Positions 1 to 6,680 of a stretch of DNA of 29,492 bases are shown one piece after another (within the stretch, counting starts at the first letter, position 1; every line of letters starts with the position of its first letter). Below the pieces are notes generated by a model. That model had not been told where the DNA came from. It saw only the letters and a program-made list of their open reading frames with translations, and made no database searches. The position numbers and the translations under genes were made by a program. The DNA lies in the NCBI GenBank assembly GCA_045541255.1, contig JAZQIU010000030.1, forward strand, positions 1 through 29,492. Reading direction: 5' to 3'. The DNA comes from UMGS1124 sp045541255 (GTDB taxonomy: Bacteria > Bacillota_I > Bacilli_A > RF39 > UBA660).

Positions 1-2
1 AG

Positions 3-179
3 GAAAAAAAGAAAACAACAAGAAAATTACAAACAAAAGAAATAATAACAAAACCAACAGAATTAAAAGAAAAAGAAATTAAAAAACAAAATTATAATAA
101 AAATATAATAAAAGTAATGATATTAATAATTTTTATAATAATAGAAATAATAATTATATATAAAAAGAAAAAGAGATAG
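3..179 (+). CDS. 3' end of a membrane-anchored protein, possibly DacF-type D-Ala-D-Ala carboxypeptidase (partial)
   Basis: The frame is open from the window edge to a TAG at 177-179, giving 58 residues. The tail is rich in Lys and Thr, then has a hydrophobic run of about 17 residues made almost only of Ile, Leu, Val and Phe (around residues 39-54), and ends in a short basic tail of Lys and Arg. That pattern is a C-terminal membrane anchor with positive residues inside. Many low-molecular-weight D-Ala-D-Ala carboxypeptidases of Firmicutes end this way, and dacF lies directly upstream of spoIIAA in Bacillus, so DacF is the natural guess from position. No catalytic motif is inside the window, so the identity is inference; that the frame is coding is more likely than not. 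Confidence 0.45.
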   Translation, partial: EKKKTTRKLQTKEIITKPTELKEKEIKKQNYNKNIIKVMILIIFIIIEIIIIYKKKKR

Positions 180-235
180 TGTCGAAAATATTTTAAAAAA
201 ATTCAAAATAATTTATATTAAAGGTGATGGTGATT

Positions 236-550
236 ATGTTAAATTTAAATATGGAATATAAAAGTGGTGTTCTTTTTGTTAGATTAATAGGATCCTTAAA
301 TAAATTAACTGCAAATAAGTTAACAGATACTTTAATTCCTATTATAATTAGTCAGGGGATAAAAAATTTAGTATATAATTTTAATGAATTACAAAGTATT
401 GATGAGACCGGTTTCAAAACACTTCTTTTAGGATATAATGCAATTCTAAATAATAATGGAAATGTGTTGGTAGTAAACAATCGATTTAATTTAGAATATT
501 TTAAAGAAGTGAATAATGAGTTAAGTGCACTTAAAATATTACAAGTTTAA
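236..550 (+). CDS. spoIIAA: SpoIIAA-like anti-anti-sigma factor (STAS domain)
   Basis: This is a 104-residue single STAS-domain protein. In the known system, unphosphorylated SpoIIAA frees sigma F by binding the anti-sigma factor SpoIIAB. The start is ATG 236, because AGGTGA at 222-227 is an ideally spaced ribosome binding site and would be overlapped by the GTG or ATG at 224/227. With this start the phosphosite loop reads Asp56-Glu57-Thr58-Gly59, matching the DSSG loop of Bacillus subtilis SpoIIAA, where Ser58 is phosphorylated. Here the residue is Thr, which could still be phosphorylated. The following GY motif and the hydrophobic strand near residue 77 also fit the family. It lies 11 bp before sigF, with no spoIIAB between. 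The gene call is firm; the exact name rests on the sigF and spoVA neighbours. Confidence 0.85.
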   Translation: MLNLNMEYKSGVLFVRLIGSLNKLTANKLTDTLIPIIISQGIKNLVYNFNELQSIDETGFKTLLLGYNAILNNNGNVLVVNNRFNLEYFKEVNNELSALKILQV

Positions 551-561
551 GGAAATGGGTC

Positions 562-1221
562 ATGGAAAAAATAATTGATAAAATACTCAGTAGTGAAGAA
601 TTAAAGTTGAGAATAATGGCTAATGCAAAAAAGTTTTATAATGTTGATAAAAAAGACTTATATCAAGCTGGCTATTTTGGAGCATTAAAAGCATTAAAAA
701 AATATGATTTTAATTCTAATGTTCAGTTCAGTACTTATGCCAATATGTATATCTTTGGAGAAATGTATACTTTTGCCAAAAATAATCGTAATATAAAAAT
801 TGATAAAACATACTTTAAAATATATAAACAAATAGAAAATGCTAGAAGTTTATTAGCACAAAAATTTAACAAAGAACCATCACTAGAAGAAATAAGTATG
901 TTTTTAGAAATTGACATAAATTTACTCAATGATGTAATAATTACTTGTAAAGAAGTAATATCATTAGACGAAGAAAGTGAAACCTTAAATGATAGTACCC
1001 TTTATGCTGTCACTGGTAAACATGTCGACTATGATACTAAGATTCTTGTACAAGATTCATTAGAAGAATTAAATGAATTAGAAAGAAAAGTAATTGATTT
1101 TAGATATTTTAAAGACTATACCCAACAAGAAACGGCCGAAGAAATGGGAATTAATCAAGTTAAAGTATCACGATTAGAAAGTAGTTCAAAAAGAAAAATC
1201 AAAGAATATATTTGTGCATAA
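562..1221 (+). CDS. sigF: Sporulation sigma factor, SigF type
   Basis: This 219-residue sigma-70 family protein belongs to the SigF/SigG/SigB group that directs RNA polymerase in the forespore. Region 2 is around residues 30-80 (Asp-Leu-x-Gln-Ala-Gly, then a FSTYA motif), region 3 around 85-135, and region 4 around 165-215 with the helix-turn-helix motif EMGINQVKVSRLE, almost identical to the SigF/SigG signature. The stretch after region 2.4 (NNRNIKIDKTYF) departs from the usual DDG-x-IKVSR sequence, so the protein is divergent. The AAGGA at the end of spoIIAA overlaps that gene's stop codon, which suggests translational coupling. Position between spoIIAA and spoVA supports SigF over SigG. 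The anti-sigma gene spoIIAB normally found directly upstream is absent. Confidence 0.87.
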   Translation: MEKIIDKILSSEELKLRIMANAKKFYNVDKKDLYQAGYFGALKALKKYDFNSNVQFSTYANMYIFGEMYTFAKNNRNIKIDKTYFKIYKQIENARSLLAQKFNKEPSLEEISMFLEIDINLLNDVIITCKEVISLDEESETLNDSTLYAVTGKHVDYDTKILVQDSLEELNELERKVIDFRYFKDYTQQETAEEMGINQVKVSRLESSSKRKIKEYICA

Positions 1222-1244
1222 AATTTATTAAAACCTTCATAATA
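1216..1244 (+). promoter_or_regulatory. Sigma-G-like promoter for the spoVA genes
   Basis: GCATA at 1216-1220, inside the last codons of sigF, and CATAATA at 1238-1244 are separated by 17 bases. Both match the known sigma G consensus (GHATR, 17-18 bases, CATHHTA) without mismatch. Transcription would begin near 1250, just at the spoVAC ribosome binding site. spoVA is a classical sigma G operon in Bacillus, so function and position agree. The call is by eye only. Confidence 0.6.
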
Positions 1245-1260
1245 AAAATGGAGGTTTTTT
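1230..1260 (+). terminator. Terminator-like hairpin containing the spoVAC ribosome binding site
   Basis: The arms 1230-1240 and 1248-1258 pair over 11 bp with one G-U pair, have a 7-base loop, and are followed by T residues to 1260. The 3' arm contains GGAGG at 1250-1254, the ribosome binding site of spoVAC (ATG 1262). The same bases can therefore stop read-through from sigF or hide the ribosome binding site in read-through RNA. RNA started at the overlapping sigma-G-like promoter would lack the 5' arm. Confidence 0.6.
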
Positions 1261-1261
1261 A

Positions 1262-1699
1262 ATGGAAAAACGTGAATATCAGGAACTAGTAAAAAAAACT
1301 ACACCTAAACCAAAAAAAATGTGTCATTCAGTATTAGCATTTTTATCAGGAGGTTTATTAGGAGCAGGTTGTGAAATATTAAGAGCTTTATTAGTTAATT
1401 ATTACAATATAAAATCAAATGATGCTGTTTCTATAATATTATTAATTTTAATAGTTACAGCTTGTTTTTTAACTTCTTTCTTTGATTTTGATAAATGGGT
1501 AATAAAATTTAAAGCAGGACTTATTATACCTATTACAGGATTTGCTCATTCTATACAAAGTAGCGCATTAGATTATAAAAAAGATGGACTTATAACAGGA
1601 CTAGGTGCAAACTTTTTTAAACTTGCTGGTAGTGTAATATTATATGGTATAGTAAGCGCATTTATATTTTGTTTGCTTAAGGTGGTGTTCTATGGCTAG
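1262..1699 (+). CDS. spoVAC: Stage V sporulation protein AC
   Basis: This 145-residue membrane protein matches SpoVAC, a subunit of the SpoVA channel that moves dipicolinic acid into the forespore and releases it on germination. SpoVAC is the mechanosensitive part in Bacillus. The N-terminus (residues 1-20) is basic and cytoplasmic. Hydrophobic segments follow at about 22-45 (with a Gly-rich FLSGGLLGAG motif), 56-75, 85-100 and 120-143. The length is close to the family norm. The start is ATG 1262 after GGAGG, eight bases upstream. The end overlaps spoVAD by 8 bases, so C, D and E form one translationally coupled unit. Confidence 0.9.
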   Translation: MEKREYQELVKKTTPKPKKMCHSVLAFLSGGLLGAGCEILRALLVNYYNIKSNDAVSIILLILIVTACFLTSFFDFDKWVIKFKAGLIIPITGFAHSIQSSALDYKKDGLITGLGANFFKLAGSVILYGIVSAFIFCLLKVVFYG

Positions 1700-2648
1700 T
1701 TTTAGATATAAAGATGTATATTTAAATAATATTTATAGTATAGCAGGAACCAATGAAAATAATGGGAATTTAAAAGGAGTAAATAGATACTTAAAAGATT
1801 TCTACGATGAAGAAAAAACAATAGAAGATTGTGAAATAAAAATGCAAAAAGAAGTTCTAGAGAATTTAATAAATCCTAAAACAGAATTAGTAGTTGGCGG
1901 TGATTTAATGAATCAGTTAACAACAACTAGTTCAAGTGTAGTAGATAATAATATTTCTTTTCTGGGTATATATTGTGCTTGTGCAACATTTTGCGGAAGT
2001 ATAATAACACTTTCAAACTTTATACAAGGAAGAAGTATAAAAGAGGGTATAAGTATTGTAAGTAGTCATAATTTATCTAGTGAAAAGCAGTTTAGATTCC
2101 CAGTGGAGTATGGGGCGCAAAAACCCTCATATACAACGTTTACTACCACAGGAAGTGTAGGGGTAACAGTCTCGAAAGTTCCATCAAATATTAAAGTTGT
2201 TGCATCAACACTAGGAAGCGTAGTTGATATGGGAATAAAAGATGCAAATAATATGGGAGCTGTTATGGCACCAGCTGCAGTGAAAACACTTATGGATCAT
2301 TTAAAATATACAAATACAACACCAAATGATTATGATTTAATTTTAACAGGAGACTTAGGTAAATATGGTGCTAAACTTTTTAAAATATTATTAGAAAAAG
2401 ATTATGGTATTATTTTAAAAAGATATATAGATGCGGGAAGTATTATATATAATGATGAACAAGAAAAATACAGTGGTGGAAGTGGACCGGTATGTTTGCC
2501 ACTTGTATTATTTAATAACATACTAAAAAATAAAAAATATAAAAAAATATTGGTAATAGCAACAGGTTCATTACATAGTCCATTATTAGTTAATCAAAAG
2601 CATTCAATCCCAAGTATTGCACACCTAATAAGTTTGGAGGTAATATAA
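1692..2648 (+). CDS. spoVAD: Stage V sporulation protein AD
   Basis: This 318-residue protein has the thiolase-like fold of SpoVAD, the soluble subunit of the SpoVA complex that binds dipicolinic acid. Conserved parts include the GTNENNG segment near residue 20, the GGDLMNQ segment near residue 74, the Cys/Ala-rich stretch IYCACATFCGS near 92-102, and the glycine-rich GGSGPVCLPL segment near 257-266. It has no signal peptide, as expected. The length is slightly below the usual 330-340. AAGGTGG just before ATG 1692, inside the end of spoVAC, is the ribosome binding site. The stop shares one base with the spoVAE start (TAATG). Confidence 0.92.
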   Translation: MASFRYKDVYLNNIYSIAGTNENNGNLKGVNRYLKDFYDEEKTIEDCEIKMQKEVLENLINPKTELVVGGDLMNQLTTTSSSVVDNNISFLGIYCACATFCGSIITLSNFIQGRSIKEGISIVSSHNLSSEKQFRFPVEYGAQKPSYTTFTTTGSVGVTVSKVPSNIKVVASTLGSVVDMGIKDANNMGAVMAPAAVKTLMDHLKYTNTTPNDYDLILTGDLGKYGAKLFKILLEKDYGIILKRYIDAGSIIYNDEQEKYSGGSGPVCLPLVLFNNILKNKKYKKILVIATGSLHSPLLVNQKHSIPSIAHLISLEVI

Positions 2649-2998
2649 TGACAATATTTTATTCATTTTTATTCTGTGGTTTTGTTTGTCTTGTAGGACA
2701 AATAATACTAGATAATTCAAAATTAACACCAGGCCACATTACAAGTTTATTTGTAGTAATAGGTGCATTTCTTGGTATGTTGGGAATATATGATAAAATC
2801 ATAGACTGTGTAGGAGCGGGAGCCAACATTCCAATAACATCATTTGGGAACACTTTATTTAATGGCGCATATACCGGTTTTAAAAATGGTGGCTTTATGG
2901 GAGTGTTAGAAAATATGTTAGGAAATGTAAGTTTAGGAATAGTAAGTGCAGTAGTATTCTCATTTCTATTTGCAATACCAAATAAAGTTAAAGATTAA
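2648..2998 (+). CDS. spoVAE: Stage V sporulation protein AE (SpoVAEb type)
   Basis: This 116-residue small membrane protein is the third subunit of the minimal SpoVA channel found in clostridia (C, D, Eb). Hydrophobic segments lie at about residues 3-20, 30-48 and 92-111. The central loop has the family features TPGHITSLFVVIGAFLG and the GAGANIPITSFGNTL motif. The ribosome binding site GGAGG at 2637-2641 lies within the end of spoVAD. A strong hairpin directly after the gene ends the unit. No spoVAA, spoVAB or spoVAF is present here, as in clostridial versions of the operon. Confidence 0.9.
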   Translation: MTIFYSFLFCGFVCLVGQIILDNSKLTPGHITSLFVVIGAFLGMLGIYDKIIDCVGAGANIPITSFGNTLFNGAYTGFKNGGFMGVLENMLGNVSLGIVSAVVFSFLFAIPNKVKD

Positions 2999-3000
2999 AA

Positions 3001-3030
3001 AAACATTCATTTTTGAATGTTTTGTTTTTT
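3001..3030. terminator. Bidirectional terminator between spoVAE and the GDPD gene
   Basis: The arms 3001-3009 and 3014-3022 pair perfectly over 9 bp with a 4-base T loop. T residues follow on the + strand (to 3030), and a run of A precedes it, giving a T run on the - strand. The hairpin includes the stop codon of the minus-strand gene and serves two converging genes. Confidence 0.85.
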
Positions 3031-3951
3031 TATTAATAAAGGATTATCAGTTGTAATTACTATATTTTCTTTATTATTTTTAAAAAAAGAATAACTTAAT
3101 TTTTTGCATAATATATTCATTTCATTAACATCATTTAAAACAAATAAACCAACACTACCATATTTTTTTATAATATTATTTATTAATTTCTCATCTATAG
3201 TATTACTTAAACTCATAAAAAGTTTATCAACAAATATTTTTCTATTTACTCTTTTTGTATTATGTTCATTTTTATTAGGTAAAGATGTTGTTTTTATTCT
3301 TAATGAAATATTATCAATAGATTTCATAATTTTAGCAACATAAACCATAATTTTATAGTCGCATAATAAGTCGTTTTGAATTTCTAAAAAATCGTATTTT
3401 TTTTGAACTCTTTTTAATGTCCGTAAATTTTGTGGCCAATATGAAAGGTGGATTAAATTATTTTGTAATTCTGGAAATTTGTTAATTATTTGCGCTAAAG
3501 AAAACATATTTTTTTTACTTATTTTATAAGCTTCTTTTGTTTCAATTTTTATTATTTTATCTTTTAAAAGTTCTATATTTTGTTTGAAAAACTCTAAAGC
3601 ATCATCTAATGTTAAAATTGTATATGTATAACTTTTCTTTTCGCTTCTATATAATGTTTTTCTAAAAGTGAAATTCATTTTTTTTAGTTCTGATAAACTG
3701 AAATTCCTTACATAACCCACATTATCAGTTATATCATCAATGTATTTATCATGAACTAAAATAGGTATATTATCTTTTGTAAAACATATATCAAATTCAA
3801 AACCATCACAACAATTTAATAATGTTTGATTTTTAAAAATATCTTTAATGGCATCTAAAGAATTTTCTGGATATTTTGTCATAATAAATCCCAATCTATG
3901 CGCGATTAATTTCATATCTTTTAATTCATTCTCTAATTTTTTTAATTGCAT
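3007..3951 (-). CDS. Glycerophosphodiester phosphodiesterase family protein
   Basis: This 314-residue protein has a GDPD domain, which hydrolyses glycerophosphodiesters to glycerol 3-phosphate and an alcohol. The family signature is clear in the first quarter: IAHR at residues 16-19, PEN at 28-30, EFD at 52-54 (metal ligands) and HDK at 67-69. The barrel probably continues to about residue 300, where the TTDNPLL segment fits the last strand. There is no signal peptide or membrane segment, so it is predicted cytoplasmic. AAGGTGAG on the minus strand precedes ATG 3951. It has its own promoter and terminator, so it is a single-gene unit converging on the spoVA operon. The substrate cannot be told. 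Confidence 0.82.
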   Translation of the reverse strand: MQLKKLENELKDMKLIAHRLGFIMTKYPENSLDAIKDIFKNQTLLNCCDGFEFDICFTKDNIPILVHDKYIDDITDNVGYVRNFSLSELKKMNFTFRKTLYRSEKKSYTYTILTLDDALEFFKQNIELLKDKIIKIETKEAYKISKKNMFSLAQIINKFPELQNNLIHLSYWPQNLRTLKRVQKKYDFLEIQNDLLCDYKIMVYVAKIMKSIDNISLRIKTTSLPNKNEHNTKRVNRKIFVDKLFMSLSNTIDEKLINNIIKKYGSVGLFVLNDVNEMNILCKKLSYSFFKNNKENIVITTDNPLLIKKQNIQK

Positions 3952-3985
3952 ATAAACTCACCTTATAACTAATTTTATTAAAAAT

Positions 3986-4014
3986 ATTATATTATTTTTA
4001 TTTATATTAATCAA
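3986..4014 (-). promoter_or_regulatory. Promoter of the GDPD gene (minus strand)
   Basis: On the minus strand TTGATT (4009-4014) and TATAAT (3986-3991) are separated by exactly 17 bases, a near-consensus sigma A promoter. Its -35 element lies one base from the -35 of a divergent promoter. Confidence 0.7.
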
Positions 4015-4015
4015 C

Positions 4016-4043
4016 TTGTAAATATAATGGATACCCTTATAAT
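4016..4043 (+). promoter_or_regulatory. Divergent promoter for the 4095-5868 gene group
   Basis: TTGTAA (4016-4021), 16 bases, then TATAAT (4038-4043). A second candidate is an extended -10 (TGC followed by TATACT, 4070-4078), but a start from it would cut into the ribosome binding site at 4085-4090, so the upstream one is preferred. Confidence 0.5.
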
Positions 4044-4094
4044 ATTTTTATTAATTAAAATAAAATATATGCTATACTTTAATTGGTGATTTAC

Positions 4095-4460
4095 ATGATA
4101 CACATCGATGATTTAAAAGTAGAATTACTAATGCCAGATGTATTAATGAATTATTTAGCAAGTCAAGGTATATATGAAGTATTTGATATCATAAATGGTG
4201 AATATTATTTAAATAGTAATGCAGACGAATATAGTAAAAATATAATATTAAATTCATGTTTAAGTTTATTATCAAATGATATAAATGATTGTGTAAGTGA
4301 GAATGAAACTCTACTAAGCGCATATCAAAAAGCGTGTTCTGGAATACAATATATTGATTCTAGATCAAATAATAAAATTAGTAAAAAAATAAAAGAATTA
4401 ATGGAATTTAAAGAAAAAATTAAAGATTGTAATTTAGATGATGGAAGTTTAAAATATTAA
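4095..4460 (+). CDS. Conserved-looking small protein of unknown function
   Basis: I do not recognise this 121-residue protein. It is soluble, has no signal peptide or membrane segment, is acidic in its first two thirds, and ends in a Lys-rich, probably helical region (residues 85-112). Two short Cys positions are at roughly 55 and 64. The start is ATG 4095, because GGTGAT at 4085-4090 is a good ribosome binding site that excludes the earlier in-frame TTG and GTG. It lies 12 bp before the C39-like peptidase gene and is probably co-transcribed with it. No function is proposed. Confidence 0.6.
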   Translation: MIHIDDLKVELLMPDVLMNYLASQGIYEVFDIINGEYYLNSNADEYSKNIILNSCLSLLSNDINDCVSENETLLSAYQKACSGIQYIDSRSNNKISKKIKELMEFKEKIKDCNLDDGSLKY

Positions 4461-4472
4461 AAGAGGTAGTTT

Positions 4473-5513
4473 ATGATTTTTTTAATAAGTATTTTTATTA
4501 TAGAATTATTATTTTTTATATTAGGTTATAATTACCTATATCAAAAGAAAGGTTTAAATAAAACAATAAAATATATATTAAACTTATTCTTTTACAGTGC
4601 AATAATATTATTTAATATAATTACAATAAAAATATTAGATTATAATTATTTTGAAAATAGAGAAAATAATATCACTATAAAAATATTAGAAAAAGAAATA
4701 AATTCAAATAAAGAAACTATAAAAAAATTAGATGAGATAAAAATAAAATTAAATGAAAATATAGATAATACACAATATATGAAATTAAAAACAGAAAGTG
4801 AAGAATTAGAAAAAGAAATTAGTGATTTAACATTAGCTATAGAAGTATTAACTAACGAAAAAGAAAACAAAAATAATGAGTTAGATACCTTGAAAAAAGA
4901 ATATGAAATTTTAGAAGCAAAAACTGAGTATAAGATAAAAGACTTTCCAACATATAAACAGTTTCCAAACTATCCTAATGGATGTGAAAGTGTTGCACTA
5001 TATTTAATGTTAAAATACCATAACGTAGATATAACAGTAGAGAATATAGTAGAAAAATTAAAAAAAGGAGATGCACCATTTAGAAAAAATGGTACACTTT
5101 ACGGAGGAGATCCAGAAGTAGAATTTGTTGGTGACCCAAGATTAAAAAGTGGATATGGAGTTTATGAAGGCCCTATATTAGATGTTGCTAAGACTTTCAA
5201 AAGTGGTATAAAAAATATTACAGGTTCAAGCTTAAATGATATGCTAAGTATTGTATCTAAAGGATTACCAGTGCAAGTATGGGCATCTATTAATTTAAGA
5301 AATACTTACATATGTGCTAAGTGGCAATCTACATCGACAGATAGAATTGTAGAATGGAAATGTGGATTACATAGCTTAGTTATTATTGGATACACTTATA
5401 ACAAAATAATAACTTCTGATCCGTATACAGGAAGTATAGAATACTATTCAAAAACTCAATTTGAAAAGATGTATAATACATATGGAAAGAGAGCGATATA
5501 TTATGAAGCATAG
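4473..5513 (+). CDS. Membrane-anchored C39-like cysteine peptidase with coiled coil
   Basis: This 346-residue protein has two N-terminal hydrophobic segments (about 2-21 and 35-55), a long Glu/Lys-rich coiled coil (about 60-150) and a C-terminal C39-like papain-fold domain (155-346). The presumed catalytic residues are visible: Cys171 in NGCES, His300 in CGLHSLVIIGY and Asp316 in SDPYTG, the typical pattern of the Peptidase_C39_2 family. With two membrane segments, the coiled coil and peptidase probably lie on the same side as the N-terminus; topology is not certain. Members of this family are often extracytoplasmic, with mostly unproven substrates. The next gene starts inside its last codons (ATG 5503), so the two are translationally coupled. 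Confidence 0.75.
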   Translation: MIFLISIFIIELLFFILGYNYLYQKKGLNKTIKYILNLFFYSAIILFNIITIKILDYNYFENRENNITIKILEKEINSNKETIKKLDEIKIKLNENIDNTQYMKLKTESEELEKEISDLTLAIEVLTNEKENKNNELDTLKKEYEILEAKTEYKIKDFPTYKQFPNYPNGCESVALYLMLKYHNVDITVENIVEKLKKGDAPFRKNGTLYGGDPEVEFVGDPRLKSGYGVYEGPILDVAKTFKSGIKNITGSSLNDMLSIVSKGLPVQVWASINLRNTYICAKWQSTSTDRIVEWKCGLHSLVIIGYTYNKIITSDPYTGSIEYYSKTQFEKMYNTYGKRAIYYEA

Positions 5514-5868
5514 AAATAGAATTGTATTTATAATTATAATAACTATAATAATCGCATCTCTTATATGTATACCTAATATTAAAAATATGATTAATGTAAC
5601 AAAACAAGAAAAAGAATACATAAAGTTAGTAGAGAAGAACAAAATATTATTAAATGAAATAAATGATATAACGATTAAAATAAATAAATTAGAAGAAAAT
5701 TCTAAATTTATAGAAAATGCAGAAACTTATAAAAAAGAATTAGAAACAGAATTAACAACAAAAAAAGAAGAAATTGCCGAACTTGAAAAAGATATTAAAT
5801 CTATAAATAAAAAAATAATAACTCAAAAAAGTAAAAATGAAGAAATAAAACAATATGTAATAGAGTAG
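5503..5868 (+). CDS. Small single-pass membrane protein with coiled coil
   Basis: This 121-residue protein has a hydrophobic N-terminal segment (residues about 7-27) and a heptad-rich Glu/Lys/Ile coiled coil over the rest (about 35-118). The start is ATG 5503, overlapping the end of the peptidase gene by 11 bases, with GAGAG about 10 bases upstream; earlier in-frame starts would run far into the upstream gene. Architecture mirrors the N-terminal half of the upstream protein (membrane segment then coiled coil), so a physical pairing of the two coiled coils is a reasonable inference. FtsB/DivIC-like or PspC-like roles cannot be shown. A terminator follows at once. Confidence 0.65.
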   Translation: MKHRNRIVFIIIITIIIASLICIPNIKNMINVTKQEKEYIKLVEKNKILLNEINDITIKINKLEENSKFIENAETYKKELETELTTKKEEIAELEKDIKSINKKIITQKSKNEEIKQYVIE

Positions 5869-5893
5869 TCCAATTATTGGACTTTTATTTTTG
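5867..5893 (+). terminator. Rho-independent terminator
   Basis: The arms 5867-5873 and 5877-5883 (AGTCCAA / TTGGACT) form a 7-bp stem with a 3-base loop, followed by a T-rich tract. It ends the C39-like peptidase gene group. Confidence 0.8.
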
Positions 5894-5922
5894 AAAAAAT
5901 ATGTAAATTATGTCAATAAGTG

Positions 5923-5951
5923 TTTAAAAAGAAATTAATTTACTTTATAAT
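5923..5951 (+). promoter_or_regulatory. Probable promoter of the NifU-like/GGGtGRT genes
   Basis: TTTAAA (5923-5928), 17 bases, then TATAAT (5946-5951). A start near 5958 excludes upstream GTG 5920 as the translation start and favours ATG 5980. Confidence 0.5.
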
Positions 5952-5979
5952 AAATATGTATAGAAAGATAGGTACTGGT

Positions 5980-6666
5980 ATGAATAAAGAAATAGAAAAT
6001 ATGTGTTATGTAAATAATGATGCCAAAAGTGGACCTTCACCAATTCCAGAAGAAGGTAAATGGATACAAGCTAAAGAAATAAAAGATATTTCAGGATTGA
6101 CTCATGGAGTAGGTTGGTGTGCTCCACAACAAGGTGCATGTAAATTAACACTTAATATAAAAAATGGAATAATAGAAGAAGCATTAGTAGAAACATTAGG
6201 ATGTTCTGGTATGACTCACAGTGCTGCAATGGCTGGTGAAATATTAGTAGGTAAAACTATATTAGAAGCATTAAATACAGACTTAGTTTGTGATGCAATT
6301 AATACAGCAATGAGACAACTATTTTTACAAATAGTTTATGGAAGAAGTCAATCAGCATTTTCAAAAGGTGGATTAACTATTGGAACTGGATTAGAAGATT
6401 TAGGAAGTACTAAGAGAAGTCAAGTAGGAACTATTTATTCAACAAAAGATAAAGGACCTAGATATTTAGAATTGGCAGAAGGTTATGTAGTAGAAATTGG
6501 TTTAGATGAAAATGATAGTATAATTGGATATAAATATGTAAACTTGGGTAAAATGATGAAATTCATTAAGCAAGGTATAGAGCCAATGGAATCTATTGAA
6601 AAAGCTAGTGGAACATATGGTAGATTCAATGAAGCAGTTAAAATAATAGATCCTAGGGAAGAATAA
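5980..6666 (+). CDS. NifU/IscU-like iron-sulfur scaffold-type protein, partner of GGGtGRT protein
   Basis: This 228-residue protein resembles the N-terminal IscU/NifU scaffold fold, extended at both ends. Cysteines that could hold a cluster are at 47 (GWCAP), 54 (GAC), 75 (LGCSGMTHSA, the equivalent of the IscU glycine-cysteine motif) and 104 (LVCDAI). Database annotation usually calls such proteins iron-sulfur cluster assembly scaffold proteins, and they are found next to a GGGtGRT protein, as here (14 bp to the next gene). ATG 5980 is chosen because a TATAAT box at 5946-5951 lies within the longer frame; AGG seven bases upstream is a modest ribosome binding site. A true role in cluster assembly is not shown; a paired enzyme is also possible. 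Confidence 0.75.
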   Translation: MNKEIENMCYVNNDAKSGPSPIPEEGKWIQAKEIKDISGLTHGVGWCAPQQGACKLTLNIKNGIIEEALVETLGCSGMTHSAAMAGEILVGKTILEALNTDLVCDAINTAMRQLFLQIVYGRSQSAFSKGGLTIGTGLEDLGSTKRSQVGTIYSTKDKGPRYLELAEGYVVEIGLDENDSIIGYKYVNLGKMMKFIKQGIEPMESIEKASGTYGRFNEAVKIIDPREE

Positions 6667-6680
6667 TAGGGAGGCCTAAT

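Noticed and set aside
224..235. Earlier in-frame GTG/ATG starts for spoIIAA
   Set aside because: They overlap the ribosome binding site AGGTGA at 222-227; ATG 236 has correct spacing and gives family-matching numbering of the phosphosite.
3104..3343. Open frame on the + strand opposite the GDPD gene
   Set aside because: It lies antisense to a gene with clear family motifs, has no ribosome binding site, and its composition reflects the complementary strand.
5920..5979. Longer N-terminus for the NifU-like protein
   Set aside because: A TATAAT box lies within it and its residues (basic and hydrophobic) look like translated promoter; no good ribosome binding site precedes GTG 5920.
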